Positions 36,482 to 45,541 are shown, counted from the stretch's first letter. The stretch: DNA of 64,000 bases from Pacificispira spongiicola (GCF_012926505.1 NZ_JABBNT010000003.1:496001-560000); one strand, 5' to 3'. The notes: generated from the sequence alone by a model not told the origin. Numbers and translations are program-made.

Positions 36482-38565
36482 CGGGCTATTCCATCGCCTT
36501 TTCCCCCTATTTGCCGGTCTGGTTGCTGGTTCTACTGGCGGTTCTGTCCGTCGGTGTGTTCGGCTGGCTGACCTATCGCCGCATTCCGGGAATGATCGTG
36601 CGGGCCGTTTTCGCGACGGCGATCCTGCTGGCGCTCGCCAATCCGGCCCTGTTGGAAGAACGGCGCAATCCGAACCCGGATGTGGCCCTGCTGATCCTGG
36701 ACGAAACGCCGTCCCAGGGCATGGTTAACCGGATCGCCGCGACGCGGGAAGCCGCGACGACGCTGGAAACCCGCATGCGCCGGGCCGACCCGACCCTGGA
36801 CATCCGGCGGGTGGTCCTGAAACACGACAGTTTGAGCGACGGTGCGAAAGGTACGCAGGTCCTGCCGGCGGTGCGCGAGGCGCTGGCCGACGTGCCCGAC
36901 CGTCGCTTCGCCGGGGCGGTGTTGATCACAGACGGGCAGGTGCATGACGCCGCGGCGCTGGGCGGCCTACCGCCGGGGCCGCTGCATGCACTGATCGTCG
37001 GCGACCCCAGTGTGCGCGACCGGCGCCTGACCATTGTGGAAGCCCCCAGTTTCGGCCTGATCGACGAACCGATGGAACTAAAAGTCCGGATCGACGATCC
37101 CCAAGCGGAAGCGGGCGAAACCGTGCGGCCCAGCCTGTCCGTCGACGGATCGCCGCGCCGGATCGACAGGCTGCCCCTGAACCGAACCGTCTCCATCCCC
37201 CTGACGCTGGACCATCGCGGCGCGTCCGTCGTGGAACTGTCGGTGCCGGAAGTGCCGGGCGAACTGGCCGTTTCGAACAACCGCGCGGTCGTATCCATCA
37301 ACGGCGTGCGCGACCGGTTGCGGGTGCTTTTGGTCAGCGGCGAACCCCATCCGGGGGAACGGACATGGCGCAACCTGCTGAAATCCGATCCGTCGGTCGA
37401 TCTGGTGCATTTCACCATCCTGCGCCCACCGGAAAAGCAGGACGGCACGCCGATCGACGAGTTGTCGCTGATCGCCTTCCCGACGCGGGAATTGTTCGAG
37501 GTCCGCCTGCATGATTTCGACCTGATCGTGTTCGACAATTATCGGCGGCGCGGCGTTCTGCCGACGATCTATCTGTCGAATATCGTCGATTTCGTGCGCG
37601 AGGGCGGGGCGCTGCTGGATGCGACGGGGCCGGGATATGCCGGACCGTTCAGCCTGTACCGCACGCCGTTGGGCGATATCCTGCCGATGGAACCGACCGG
37701 AACGGTATCGGAAGCGCCGTTCCGGCCGACCCTGTCCGAATTGGGCCGCCGTCATCCGGTCACCGCCGGATTGCCGATGGGACCGGATCGCCTGCCGGGC
37801 ATGAACGATGCCGCCTGGGGTCAATGGCTGCGCCAGATCGATGCCGTGACCAAATCCGGCGAAGTCCTGATGACGGGGTTCGAAAATGAACCGCTGGTAA
37901 CCTTGGAACGCGTCGGCGACGGCCGCGTCGCGCAGGTGGCCAGCGACCATATCTGGCTGTGGGCACGGGGCTATGATGGCGGCGGGCCGCATGCGGAACT
38001 GCTGCGCCGTCTCGCCCATTGGCTGATGAAGGAACCGGAACTGGAAGAAGAAGACCTGCGCGCCCGCGTGCAGGGCGATCGCCTGTCCGTGCGCCTGCGC
38101 AGCATGCAGGATCGTGCCGACGCTCCGACCGCCCGCATCGAGGCGCCGGACGGCAAGACAACGAACCTGACGCTTCAGGAAACGGCGGATGGGCAATATG
38201 CGGGCGAATTGCCGCTGACCCAGACGGGTCTTTACACGATTACGGAGGGCGGGCGCACGACGCGGGTCGCGGCGGGATCGCTGAATGCCGTCGAATTCGC
38301 GGACCTGCTGCCGACGGATCGCTTGCTGTCCGATCCGGTGACGGCAAGCGGTGGGGCACTGCATTGGCTGCGCAGCGATGACGTGCCAGCCGTTCGCCGC
38401 GTTTCCGGCGACCGGGCGACGGCGGGCTCGGATTGGATCGGGTTCGTCGCGAACGGCGATTACAGCGTTGTCGGGTTGGATTCCGTTCCTATCCTCCCTG
38501 GATGGTTGCTGTTGCTGGTCAGTCTTTTCTGCCTGGCGGTAGGCTGGTACCGGGAAGCGCGCTGA
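36478..38565 (+). CDS. Large membrane protein, vWA/GATase-like fold, MoxR operon
   Basis: A 695-residue protein anchored by two N-terminal helices (about residues 12-33 and 38-60) and one C-terminal helix (near 670-690). The section after the anchors (VALLILDETPSQGM) resembles a vWA domain with a D-x-T-x-S variant of the metal motif. A central segment near residues 280-480 (LRVLLVSGEPHPGERTWRNL, LIVFDNYRRRGVLPTIYLSN, REGGALLDATGPGYAG) looks like the glutamine-amidotransferase-like fold found in proteins of this type. It is the last gene of the MoxR operon and is coupled by a 4-nt overlap. Function unknown; envelope assembly is an inference from the operon. Confidence 0.78.
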   Translation: MTGYSIAFSPYLPVWLLVLLAVLSVGVFGWLTYRRIPGMIVRAVFATAILLALANPALLEERRNPNPDVALLILDETPSQGMVNRIAATREAATTLETRMRRADPTLDIRRVVLKHDSLSDGAKGTQVLPAVREALADVPDRRFAGAVLITDGQVHDAAALGGLPPGPLHALIVGDPSVRDRRLTIVEAPSFGLIDEPMELKVRIDDPQAEAGETVRPSLSVDGSPRRIDRLPLNRTVSIPLTLDHRGASVVELSVPEVPGELAVSNNRAVVSINGVRDRLRVLLVSGEPHPGERTWRNLLKSDPSVDLVHFTILRPPEKQDGTPIDELSLIAFPTRELFEVRLHDFDLIVFDNYRRRGVLPTIYLSNIVDFVREGGALLDATGPGYAGPFSLYRTPLGDILPMEPTGTVSEAPFRPTLSELGRRHPVTAGLPMGPDRLPGMNDAAWGQWLRQIDAVTKSGEVLMTGFENEPLVTLERVGDGRVAQVASDHIWLWARGYDGGGPHAELLRRLAHWLMKEPELEEEDLRARVQGDRLSVRLRSMQDRADAPTARIEAPDGKTTNLTLQETADGQYAGELPLTQTGLYTITEGGRTTRVAAGSLNAVEFADLLPTDRLLSDPVTASGGALHWLRSDDVPAVRRVSGDRATAGSDWIGFVANGDYSVVGLDSVPILPGWLLLLVSLFCLAVGWYREAR

Positions 38566-38682
38566 CGCCGGGAAAATCAGGCTTCGGTGCTTGACGCGAC
38601 CGATTCGCAAGCAGACACTTTGCCCCCCGATTTCGTGCGCCATTTTGGGGAACCGGACGCCGACTAGAATGAGTTAACTTCC

Positions 38683-39888
38683 TTGGATACGAATACGCTC
38701 GCCACCGCAAAAAAACTCGACAGCGACGATGTCGCCGAAGCCTGTTTCGGCGCGGCCGCGCGGTCTCATTTCCTGCTCGAAGACGGGCTGACCTATCTGA
38801 ATCACGGATCCTATGGCGCGGTGTCGAAGCCGGTGATGGCGGCGGCGCAGCGTTGCCGCGAACGGATCGAACGGCAGCCCTGCCGGTTCATGGCCGAGGA
38901 CCTGCCCGTTGCCCTGCGAAAGACGGCGGATCGGGTCGGCGACTATGTCGGTGCGAAAGGCGACGATATCGTTTTCCTGGACAATGCGACGACGGCGATC
39001 AACGCGGTGCTGCGGTCGCTGGTCCTGTTTCCCGGCGTCGACGTTTTGACGACCACGCTGACCTATGGCGCGGTGATGCGGACGCTGGAATTCGTCTGTG
39101 ACCGGGCGGAGGCGCGTCTGATCCCCGTGCATATCGACTATCCGGTGCCGGATGCGGAAACGGTGGTGGACCGGTTGGTCTCCGCCATTACCTCGCGCAC
39201 CCGGCTGTTGGTCATCGACCACATCACGTCGCGCGGATCGGCGGTACTGCCGCTGGCAGAAATCGCGGCGGAATTCGCGGATCGCGGCATTCAGGTACTG
39301 GTGGACGGCGCGCATGGGCCGGGGATGCTGGACCTCGACGTCGAATCCCTGGGCGTCACCTGGTATACGGGGAATTGCCATAAATGGCTGGGCGCGCCCA
39401 GGGGCTCCGCCTTCCTGTGGACCGCGCCGGACCGTCAGGCCTTCATGCGTCCGACCACGATCAGCCATCATGTCGCCAATGGCTATATTCCGGCGTTCGA
39501 TTGGCCGGGCACCAAGGACTTCACTCCCTATTTGACCATTCCAGACGCGCTCGATTTCCGGGCGCGTTTTGGTGAGGACGCGATCCGCGACTATTGCCAC
39601 GATCTGGCCTGCCGGGCGGGCGACTATCTGGCCCGCGAGCTGGGGACGGTCGTCGGAACGCGCGAGTCGATGACACCCTTCATGGTGTCGGTCGCCCTGC
39701 CGAAACGCTTCGGTGCCGCGAAACAGGATGTGGCCGACGCATTGATCCGTAAAATCCGGGACGAATACCATTTGGAAGTCGCGATCCACGCCTTCGAGGG
39801 GCGGCTTTGGGCGCGTCTGTCCTTCTATGTCTACAACGATATGGAAGACGTCGACCGCCTGCTCCACGCGCTGAAATCGGTGGAATAG
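38683..39888 (+). CDS. Class V aminotransferase (isopenicillin N epimerase-like)
   Basis: PLP-dependent fold-type I enzyme of 401 residues. The N-terminal block is LNHGSYGAVSKPVMAAAQR. The cofactor Asp-His motif is VDGAHGPGML, and the Schiff-base lysine is in TGNCHKWLGAPRGSAF near residue 234. The family includes isopenicillin N epimerase-like enzymes and cysteine desulfurase relatives; the real reaction is unknown. The start is read as TTG at 38683 because no ATG or GTG with a good ribosome site lies upstream; this start is uncertain. It is convergent with the HAD gene. Confidence 0.83.
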   Translation: MDTNTLATAKKLDSDDVAEACFGAAARSHFLLEDGLTYLNHGSYGAVSKPVMAAAQRCRERIERQPCRFMAEDLPVALRKTADRVGDYVGAKGDDIVFLDNATTAINAVLRSLVLFPGVDVLTTTLTYGAVMRTLEFVCDRAEARLIPVHIDYPVPDAETVVDRLVSAITSRTRLLVIDHITSRGSAVLPLAEIAAEFADRGIQVLVDGAHGPGMLDLDVESLGVTWYTGNCHKWLGAPRGSAFLWTAPDRQAFMRPTTISHHVANGYIPAFDWPGTKDFTPYLTIPDALDFRARFGEDAIRDYCHDLACRAGDYLARELGTVVGTRESMTPFMVSVALPKRFGAAKQDVADALIRKIRDEYHLEVAIHAFEGRLWARLSFYVYNDMEDVDRLLHALKSVE

Positions 39889-39891
39889 GCC

Positions 39892-40752
39892 TTACCAGGA
39901 AAATCCGCGCTGATAATAGGTCGGGATCGCGCCGTGGGACCGGCCCAGATCGGCGACGCTTTCCGCATCCGCGTTTTCCTGAAGGTCGTCGCGGTGAATA
40001 CCACCGGTGATGAACAAGCCGTCCATACCGGCGCCTACCGCGCCCGCGATATCGTGGGACAGGGAATCCCCGATTCCAAGACCGGGGCCGGAGACGCCGG
40101 TTTCCTGTCGGATCGCGCGATAGGCGTCTTGACCCGGCTTGCCGTGCCATTTCACCGTGCCGCCCATGCCTTCATACAATTCCGCGATCGCGCCGGGGCA
40201 GATTTTCAAACTGCCGTCGGGTTGAACGCTGACCCGGTCCGGATTGGCGCAGGTCAGCGGCAGGCCGCGTTCCAAGGCGCGGGTCAGGATCGGACGGTAG
40301 GCGTCCAGCGACGGCCGGTCGGTTCCCGCGCATAGGATGAAGTCGGCCTGTTCGATATCGTCGGTCTCATCGAAACCGGTGCCGTCGACAATGGCGCGGT
40401 CGTCGTCCCAGGCGAACATGAGGAAGCGCGGCCCCAACGTGGCATAGAACGGGTCGTCGCGGCGCATCAGCCCCTGATGCACCTGTTCGCCCGACGTGAT
40501 CGCCAGATCGTATAAATCCCGACTGAAACCCAGGGCGGACAGACGCTTATAGCTTTCCGAGACGCGCTTGCCGGAATTGGACAGCAGCGTCACCGCCGCG
40601 CCGGTTTCCTTCAACTTACGCAAAGCCTCAATGGCGCCCGGATGCGGTTTCGCCCCGTCATGCAGGACGCCCCATTGGTCGACCACGAACAGGTCGTAGC
40701 CATCGGCGATGTCGCGAAGTCCGGATATCGGTTTGGGAAGAAGTATCGTCAT
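39892..40752 (-). CDS. TIGR01459-type HAD hydrolase, class IIA
   Basis: HAD-superfamily phosphatase of 286 residues. Motif I is YDLFVVDQWGVLHDG, with Gln at the position usually held by the second Asp-spacing residue, which is characteristic of TIGR01459. Motif II is VTLLSNSGKR, the class IIA cap follows, and motif IV is GIGDSLSHDIAGAVGAGMDG. The family is largely alphaproteobacterial and of unknown substrate. The ATG at 40752 gives the family N-terminus; one seven codons earlier is possible. Confidence 0.88.
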   Translation of the reverse strand: MTILLPKPISGLRDIADGYDLFVVDQWGVLHDGAKPHPGAIEALRKLKETGAAVTLLSNSGKRVSESYKRLSALGFSRDLYDLAITSGEQVHQGLMRRDDPFYATLGPRFLMFAWDDDRAIVDGTGFDETDDIEQADFILCAGTDRPSLDAYRPILTRALERGLPLTCANPDRVSVQPDGSLKICPGAIAELYEGMGGTVKWHGKPGQDAYRAIRQETGVSGPGLGIGDSLSHDIAGAVGAGMDGLFITGGIHRDDLQENADAESVADLGRSHGAIPTYYQRGFSW

Positions 40753-40796
40753 GCAGGCGCTATGCCCGGTCAATCCTTTGGGGTCAAGTTAAGCCT

Positions 40797-42380
40797 TCAT
40801 GCCGCCCCGCCCGGCGGTTCCTTGCTGAGGCGCGGTTCGCCGAACAGATAGCCCTGGCCGAAATCGATGTTGAAATCCAGCAATTCGACCAGCGTGCCTT
40901 CGGTTTCGATCCCGTCGATGATCAGGTCGATGCCGCGACCGTCGAGGTCCTGCTTCAAATCGCGCATTTCCACCGCATCTTGCCCGCCGCGTTGCAGGTA
41001 TTTCAGGACCAGAGACGCGTCGATCTTCAAATAGGTGAAATGCCGCGCCTGCAAACCGTCCAGGTCCAGGTGCAGGTCGGTAATCCCGTCCATGGAGAAG
41101 CGATAGCCGAGCGAGCCGAGCCGGTCCAGATCCGCCGCCATGCCCTTCAAATCGTCGCCGATATCCGCCTGACTGAATTCCAGAACCAGATTAGGGGCGA
41201 GTTCCGCATGGGATTCCATATATTCGATGAAATCGCGGAAAAATTCCCGGTCGCGCAGCGTGTGGGTGGCAATGTTGCAGAAGAAGGCCGCGGCGAAATC
41301 CTTGCGTCGCAGCCGCCGCAACAGTTGAACACACCGGAACAGAAGCATGTTGTCGATGGCCGATTGCAGACCGGCGGCACGGGCGGCGGCGCCATATTCC
41401 GATTCCGTCAGGATATCGCCGGAGGATGAGCGGATGCGGCTGAAGCACTCGTAGAATCGCCGTTTGCGCTGCGGTAGGCTGACGATCGGCTGCAGATACA
41501 GATCGACGCGGTCGTCCCGCAGGGCCTCGCGGATCGTGGCCAGTAGTTTGCGGTCCTCGACACTGGCGATCGGTTCTTCAGCGGCCTTCGGCTGACGGGC
41601 GCCGCCGACGACACGCAGTCCGCCGCGCAACGCGCGGCCCAGACCGCCGCCGGCAGAGCTTCCGCCATTGGCAACCGATCTCTCCTCATAGTCTTCGTCG
41701 TCGGTCAGGTCGTCCGCTCTGCCCCGACTGCCGAAGCGGGGTTCCCGGCGGTTGTTGGCGCGCAGGGATACGGAATCCTCCGACAAGGACATGGGCGGCT
41801 TTTCCCGCCCCGCATAAAGCTGTTCGACGAGATTGTGCAGCACGCGGACTTCGGCATTCGCCTCCCGCATGGTGCGGTCCGAATCCGCCGCCGCGTCGCG
41901 CGATTTTCGGCGCGTTTCCGGCGGGGCGGCGGTGTTTTCCTCATTCTCCCGCGCGGCCATGCGCTCCAGGAGGGAGCGGGCCTCATATTCCGCTTCGGCG
42001 CGGGACGGTTCCTCGCGCATGCGTTCGGCCTCGACCCGCGCTTCGGCGGTCAGGCCTTCCAGCGCCGACATCAGCGTGTCGTGATCGCCGCCCTCGACCG
42101 CTTCGAACAGGCGACGGATTTCGTTGCGCGCGACGGACAGTTCCTCGCGGTTTCGGTCGAAGGCGCGTTTCAGTAACAGCAGCCGTCTATATTCCCGTTC
42201 CGATTCCGCGCGACGGATAAAGGCTTCCTGCAGAATCGCGCAGGACAGGAAAACCACCATGCCCAGAAGGATCGAGACAACGGCATCGATACCGGGCACG
42301 ACGCGATGGGCCAGCACCCCGATGGCGGATGCCAGGGTGACGTAGCAGAAGAAGATCGCAAAGTGCCACAGTCGGCTCAT
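40797..42380 (-). CDS. TipF-like membrane protein with degenerate EAL domain
   Basis: A 527-residue protein. Two hydrophobic helices lie at about residues 4-24 and 30-50, then a long charged coiled-coil/low-complexity region to about 270, then an EAL domain (about 275-520). The EAL signature reads ECF and the Asn is kept (CNIATH). DDFG is replaced by DGIT (FSMDGITDL), the Lys is kept (YLKIDASLV), the EGVE block reads DGIETEG, and QGYLFGEP closes the domain. The loss of a metal Asp and the changed EGVE glutamate suggest it binds rather than cleaves c-di-GMP. The architecture matches Caulobacter TipF, a c-di-GMP receptor for flagellar assembly. Confidence 0.75.
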   Translation of the reverse strand: MSRLWHFAIFFCYVTLASAIGVLAHRVVPGIDAVVSILLGMVVFLSCAILQEAFIRRAESEREYRRLLLLKRAFDRNREELSVARNEIRRLFEAVEGGDHDTLMSALEGLTAEARVEAERMREEPSRAEAEYEARSLLERMAARENEENTAAPPETRRKSRDAAADSDRTMREANAEVRVLHNLVEQLYAGREKPPMSLSEDSVSLRANNRREPRFGSRGRADDLTDDEDYEERSVANGGSSAGGGLGRALRGGLRVVGGARQPKAAEEPIASVEDRKLLATIREALRDDRVDLYLQPIVSLPQRKRRFYECFSRIRSSSGDILTESEYGAAARAAGLQSAIDNMLLFRCVQLLRRLRRKDFAAAFFCNIATHTLRDREFFRDFIEYMESHAELAPNLVLEFSQADIGDDLKGMAADLDRLGSLGYRFSMDGITDLHLDLDGLQARHFTYLKIDASLVLKYLQRGGQDAVEMRDLKQDLDGRGIDLIIDGIETEGTLVELLDFNIDFGQGYLFGEPRLSKEPPGGAA

Positions 42381-42508
42381 GCAGGGGTCCCGGACCGGAA
42401 GGAGCCGCAATCACGGCTTAATAGCCTGATATGTTACCAAAATTCGCGGAGAGGGACAGCCGCTTTGACCTATTCGGCCTCTACGCGGGTAAGCTGTTGT
42501 TATTATTG

Positions 42509-43564
42509 TTAATTGCGGTGATCCGCGCCGACCGCTTCGGACAGATGGTTGAACCCGTCGGCATCCAGCAGCGCGGGCAGACCGTCCAGGATACGCTGCA
42601 CCAGTCCCGGTCCTTGGAAGACGAGCGCGGTATAAAGCTGGACCAGCGACGCGCCCGCCCGGATTTTGGCATAGGCGCTTTCCGCGTCCGACACGCCGCC
42701 GACCCCGATCAAGGGCACTGCGCCCTCGCACAATTCATAAACGCGTCGCAATGTCTGCGTGGACGGTTCGAACAGCGGTGCGCCGCTCAATCCGCCGGTC
42801 TGGCCCTTATTGTCAGAGCGCAGGCTGTCCGGTCGCGCTATCGTGGTGTTGGACACGATCAGTCCGGAGACGCCGGGGTCGCGCGCGACGGTGGCAATGG
42901 CCTGCAGGTCCGCATCGGTCAGGTCCGGTGCAATCTTGATCAGCACGGGCAAGGGGCGGTTCGCGGCCTCCACCACGGCGGCGAGCAATTCGCGCAGATG
43001 TTCCGGCGATTGCAGCGCGCGCAGGCCCGGCGTGTTGGGGGAGGACACGTTGATCGTCAGATAGTCGGCAAAGGGCGACAGATGCGCGGCGCAGGCCGCA
43101 TAGTCCGCCGCCGCGTCCTCGCTGTCCTTGTTCTTGCCGATATTCGCGCCGACCGGACCCGGGCGCTGTCCGTCGCCGACCGTCAGGGCCAATTGATGCG
43201 CTGCGGCTTCCATACCGTCATTGTTGAACCCCATGCGGTTGATCACGGCGCGGTCTTCGACCAGCCGGAACAGGCGCGGTCGGGGATTTCCCGATTGTGG
43301 TCGGGGCGTCACGGTGCCGATTTCAATGAAGCCGAAGCCGACATCGAAACTGGGCAAGATCGCTTCGGCGTTCTTATCGAATCCGGCGGCCAGACCGATC
43401 GGGGACGGGAAGTTCAGGTTGAAAAGCTGCATGGCCAAGCGCGGATTCACGGCCGCCGCGAGCTTCGGTCCGAATCCATGTTTCATCGACCAAACTGTCA
43501 ATCGGTGCGCGGTTTCGGCATCGAGCCGACGCAGCATCGGCAGGGCGAGGTCGGCAAGGCTCAT
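42509..43564 (-). CDS. pyrD: Dihydroorotate dehydrogenase, class 2 (quinone)
   Basis: Membrane-associated enzyme oxidising dihydroorotate to orotate with ubiquinone, 351 residues. The N-terminal helix typical of class 2 (LADLALPMLRRLDAETAHRL) binds the quinone. FMN and substrate blocks include PIGLAAGFDKNAEAI, GTVTPRPQSGNPRPRLFRL, RMGFNNDGM and GANIGKNKD. The catalytic Ser is in NVSSPNTPGLR, and GVGGVSDAESAYAKI lies near the C-terminus. It follows the DUF952 gene by 8 nt on the same strand. Confidence 0.96.
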   Translation of the reverse strand: MSLADLALPMLRRLDAETAHRLTVWSMKHGFGPKLAAAVNPRLAMQLFNLNFPSPIGLAAGFDKNAEAILPSFDVGFGFIEIGTVTPRPQSGNPRPRLFRLVEDRAVINRMGFNNDGMEAAAHQLALTVGDGQRPGPVGANIGKNKDSEDAAADYAACAAHLSPFADYLTINVSSPNTPGLRALQSPEHLRELLAAVVEAANRPLPVLIKIAPDLTDADLQAIATVARDPGVSGLIVSNTTIARPDSLRSDNKGQTGGLSGAPLFEPSTQTLRRVYELCEGAVPLIGVGGVSDAESAYAKIRAGASLVQLYTALVFQGPGLVQRILDGLPALLDADGFNHLSEAVGADHRN

Positions 43565-43572
43565 GGAAATCC

Positions 43573-43908
43573 TTATTCGAGATCCGGGAATACGTGCTCA
43601 CCGGTCGGCCCGAGCGGTAAGGGTGTTGCCGATACCACGGAGTCGACGGCCACGTCTCCATAAATATGCGGGAAGAGTTTACCGCCGCGCGATTCCTCCC
43701 AAACCAGTTCGTCGCCAAGGGCCGCTTCGTCCACGGCAAGCAGGATCAGGTCGGTTTCTCCCGCTCGATGCTTTCGGGCGCTTTCAGCGATCTGGGACGC
43801 GGTCGAGAAATGCAGGAATCCGTCTACGCGATCCGCATCCGTTCCCCGGTACGAGGCGTTCTTCTGGGCAGCCTCCCAAGCCGCAATTTTCGCAAGATGA
43901 TAGATCAT
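43573..43908 (-). CDS. DUF952 domain-containing protein
   Basis: A 111-residue cytoplasmic protein with the DUF952 pattern: YHLAKIAAWEAAQ at the N-terminus, DGFLHFSTASQIAESA near residue 29, LILLAVDEAALGDELVWEES and KLFPHIYGDVAVDSVV. The fold is related to ADP-ribosyltransferase-like families, but no activity is established. It is the first gene of the minus-strand unit with pyrD, an order I recall from other alphaproteobacteria. It marks the left chromosomal border of the phage-like cassette. Confidence 0.86.
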   Translation of the reverse strand: MIYHLAKIAAWEAAQKNASYRGTDADRVDGFLHFSTASQIAESARKHRAGETDLILLAVDEAALGDELVWEESRGGKLFPHIYGDVAVDSVVSATPLPLGPTGEHVFPDLE

Positions 43909-44350
43909 GATTCCAAAAATGTATGGCCCGGGTTGGATTTGGGCAAGCTGTAATTATACATGTTTTGTTCTCATAATATCGCAGGATAGTAAATTTAATC
44001 TTGACATGTTCTTTTAAATCCGTATTATCACATGGGTGAAGCGGAACAGGCATCGGTCGTTCCGGCAGGACCCGCCCCTTCGGCGCGGACAATCCCTTCC
44101 TAGAGACTTTTGACGGGTCAACCGACGCGGGAGCGAAACGGTACGATGCGGATGTGCGGCGGTGAAAGCCTGAACATCCCATATGTTTCCGACACCGCTT
44201 CGCGTCGGCCCCCAATATCTCTCCGGTAGAGCGGCCGGGGCGCGATTTCGACTTTCGCGCCGCCGAGAACCTCTTCCCGCCGGTTTCCAAAATCGACATT
44301 GCGCGGTCTTCGCCCCGACGGCGGGGACCGGCCAACAGAAGGAGCATGAT
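43909..44350. other. 442-bp gap with promoter and leader of the phage-like cassette
   Basis: The left 90 nt are AT-rich and should hold the DUF952 promoter on the minus strand. A strong plus-strand promoter is at 44001-44028. The remaining 322 nt up to the capsid start are GC-rich and carry no convincing gene on either strand. If this is a scar of lost portal and scaffold genes, no homology remains that I can see by eye. Confidence 0.5.
44001..44028 (+). promoter_or_regulatory. Near-consensus sigma70 promoter
   Basis: TTGACA (44001-44006) and TATTAT (44023-44028) are separated by 16 bp in an AT-rich stretch, the best housekeeping-type promoter noticed in the window. Transcription from about 44035 would run into the capsid gene after a leader of about 315 nt. 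Confidence 0.68.
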
Positions 44351-45175
44351 ATGACCCCCACAGTGGATCGGTCATTCAGCCGCCAATTCGAAGTCGACGT
44401 CCATCTCGCCTATCAGCGCATGGGGTCGAAACTTCGCAACACGGTGCGCGGAAAGAACAATATCAAGGGGACGTCGACGACGTTCCAGAAAATCGGCAAA
44501 GGCACGGCTTCCACGAAGGCGCGTCACGGCAAGGTGCCGGTGATGAACCTGGACCACGAACCGGTCGAAATCACGCTGCAGGACTATTACGCCGGTGATT
44601 GGGTCGATGCCCTGGACGAATTGAAGACCAGCCATGACGAATTCGGCGTCGTCACCAATGCGGGCGCCTATGCGCTGGGCCGCAAAACGGATGAGTTGAT
44701 CGTCGATGCGATGGAAACCACCCCGTCGGGCCAGGACGCTCAGGACGGTACGACCGGCCTGACCAAGGCGAAGGTGTTGGAAGCCTTCGAAATGCTGGGC
44801 GCCATGGATGTGCCGGACGACGGGCAGCGTTATGCCGTGATCGGCTGGAAACAATGGAGCCAGCTTCTCGACATCGAGGAATTCGCCAATGCGGATTATG
44901 TCGGTCAGGACGACCTGCCCTGGAAGGGGACGCAGGCGAAGCGCTGGCTGGGCACGTTGTGGATGCCGCATTCGGGCCTGGTCCTGGAAGACGGTGTGCG
45001 CAACGGCTACTGGTATCACAAGACCGCCATCGGTCATGCCATCGGCAAGGATGTGACATCCGACATCTCCTGGCACGGGGACCGGGCGGCGCATTTTATC
45101 AACAACATGATGAGTCAGGGCGCCGGCGTGGTCGATGACAGCGGCATCGTCCGCCTGCCCTGCCTCGAATCCTGA
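44351..45175 (+). CDS. Phage major capsid protein
   Basis: A 274-residue protein resembling the phage capsid proteins of podo- and siphovirus prophages (HK97-like fold expected). Features include an N-terminal arm (VDRSFSRQFEVDVHLAYQRM), the EITLQDYYAGDWVDALDELK spine-helix region near residue 75, and a C-terminal domain with RYAVIGWKQWSQLLDIEEFA and HGDRAAHFINNMMSQGAGVV. The ATG at 44351 has AAGGAG 6 nt upstream; upstream in-frame codons give a basic, unrelated sequence. It is the first gene of the cassette and is followed by a small protein and a terminator, as gene 10 is in T7. Confidence 0.82.
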   Translation: MTPTVDRSFSRQFEVDVHLAYQRMGSKLRNTVRGKNNIKGTSTTFQKIGKGTASTKARHGKVPVMNLDHEPVEITLQDYYAGDWVDALDELKTSHDEFGVVTNAGAYALGRKTDELIVDAMETTPSGQDAQDGTTGLTKAKVLEAFEMLGAMDVPDDGQRYAVIGWKQWSQLLDIEEFANADYVGQDDLPWKGTQAKRWLGTLWMPHSGLVLEDGVRNGYWYHKTAIGHAIGKDVTSDISWHGDRAAHFINNMMSQGAGVVDDSGIVRLPCLES

Positions 45176-45187
45176 TCGGGGGGCGTC

Positions 45188-45457
45188 ATGGCTTTCGCAT
45201 CAAAGGACCTCAGCGTTATCGCCTATGCCAACGGTTTCACGCTTTGGCATTACACCACGCCGGACGCCGCAGCGGTCGTCGATACGTCCGGTTACTTCAA
45301 CGCGGCGTCGGACATGCTGCGGATCGGGGACATGATCCTCGCGAATACGGACACGGAAGGCGGTTTCGCCTCCGGTATCCTGCATGTCTCTTCCAATGCG
45401 GGCGGCGTGGTCGACGTCGATGATCTGACCTCGGTCGGCACGGTGAATACCGACTGA
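45188..45457 (+). CDS. Small phage protein, possible capsid decoration protein
   Basis: An 89-residue protein (MAFASKDLSVIAYANGFTLW at the N-terminus) of a kind found next to capsid genes in alphaproteobacterial prophages. It is rich in small residues and predicted beta strands (GFASGILHVSSNAGGVVDVD), which suits a surface decoration or fibritin-like role, but that is inference from position. It lies 12 nt after the capsid stop and 27 nt before a strong terminator. Confidence 0.68.
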   Translation: MAFASKDLSVIAYANGFTLWHYTTPDAAAVVDTSGYFNAASDMLRIGDMILANTDTEGGFASGILHVSSNAGGVVDVDDLTSVGTVNTD

Positions 45458-45484
45458 TCGGCATCGCACACGCTTTGTACGCGA

Positions 45485-45516
45485 AGGGCCGCCTGATCCG
45501 TTGGGCGGCCCTTTTT
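45485..45516 (+). terminator. Strong intrinsic terminator after the capsid genes
   Basis: AGGGCCGCC (45485-45493) pairs perfectly with GGCGGCCCT (45504-45512) across a 10-nt loop and runs into a T stretch. It separates the capsid pair from the tail genes, so the downstream genes depend on read-through or on an unseen promoter. T7 has its terminator T-phi at the same place, between genes 10 and 11. Confidence 0.88.
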
Positions 45517-45541
45517 GCCTCGCCTTGTGGGAGACATGAGA

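Noticed and set aside
43784-44347. Minus-strand frame across the cassette leader
   Set aside because: Overlaps DUF952 and the promoter, with low-complexity basic composition; not a credible portal or scaffold remnant.
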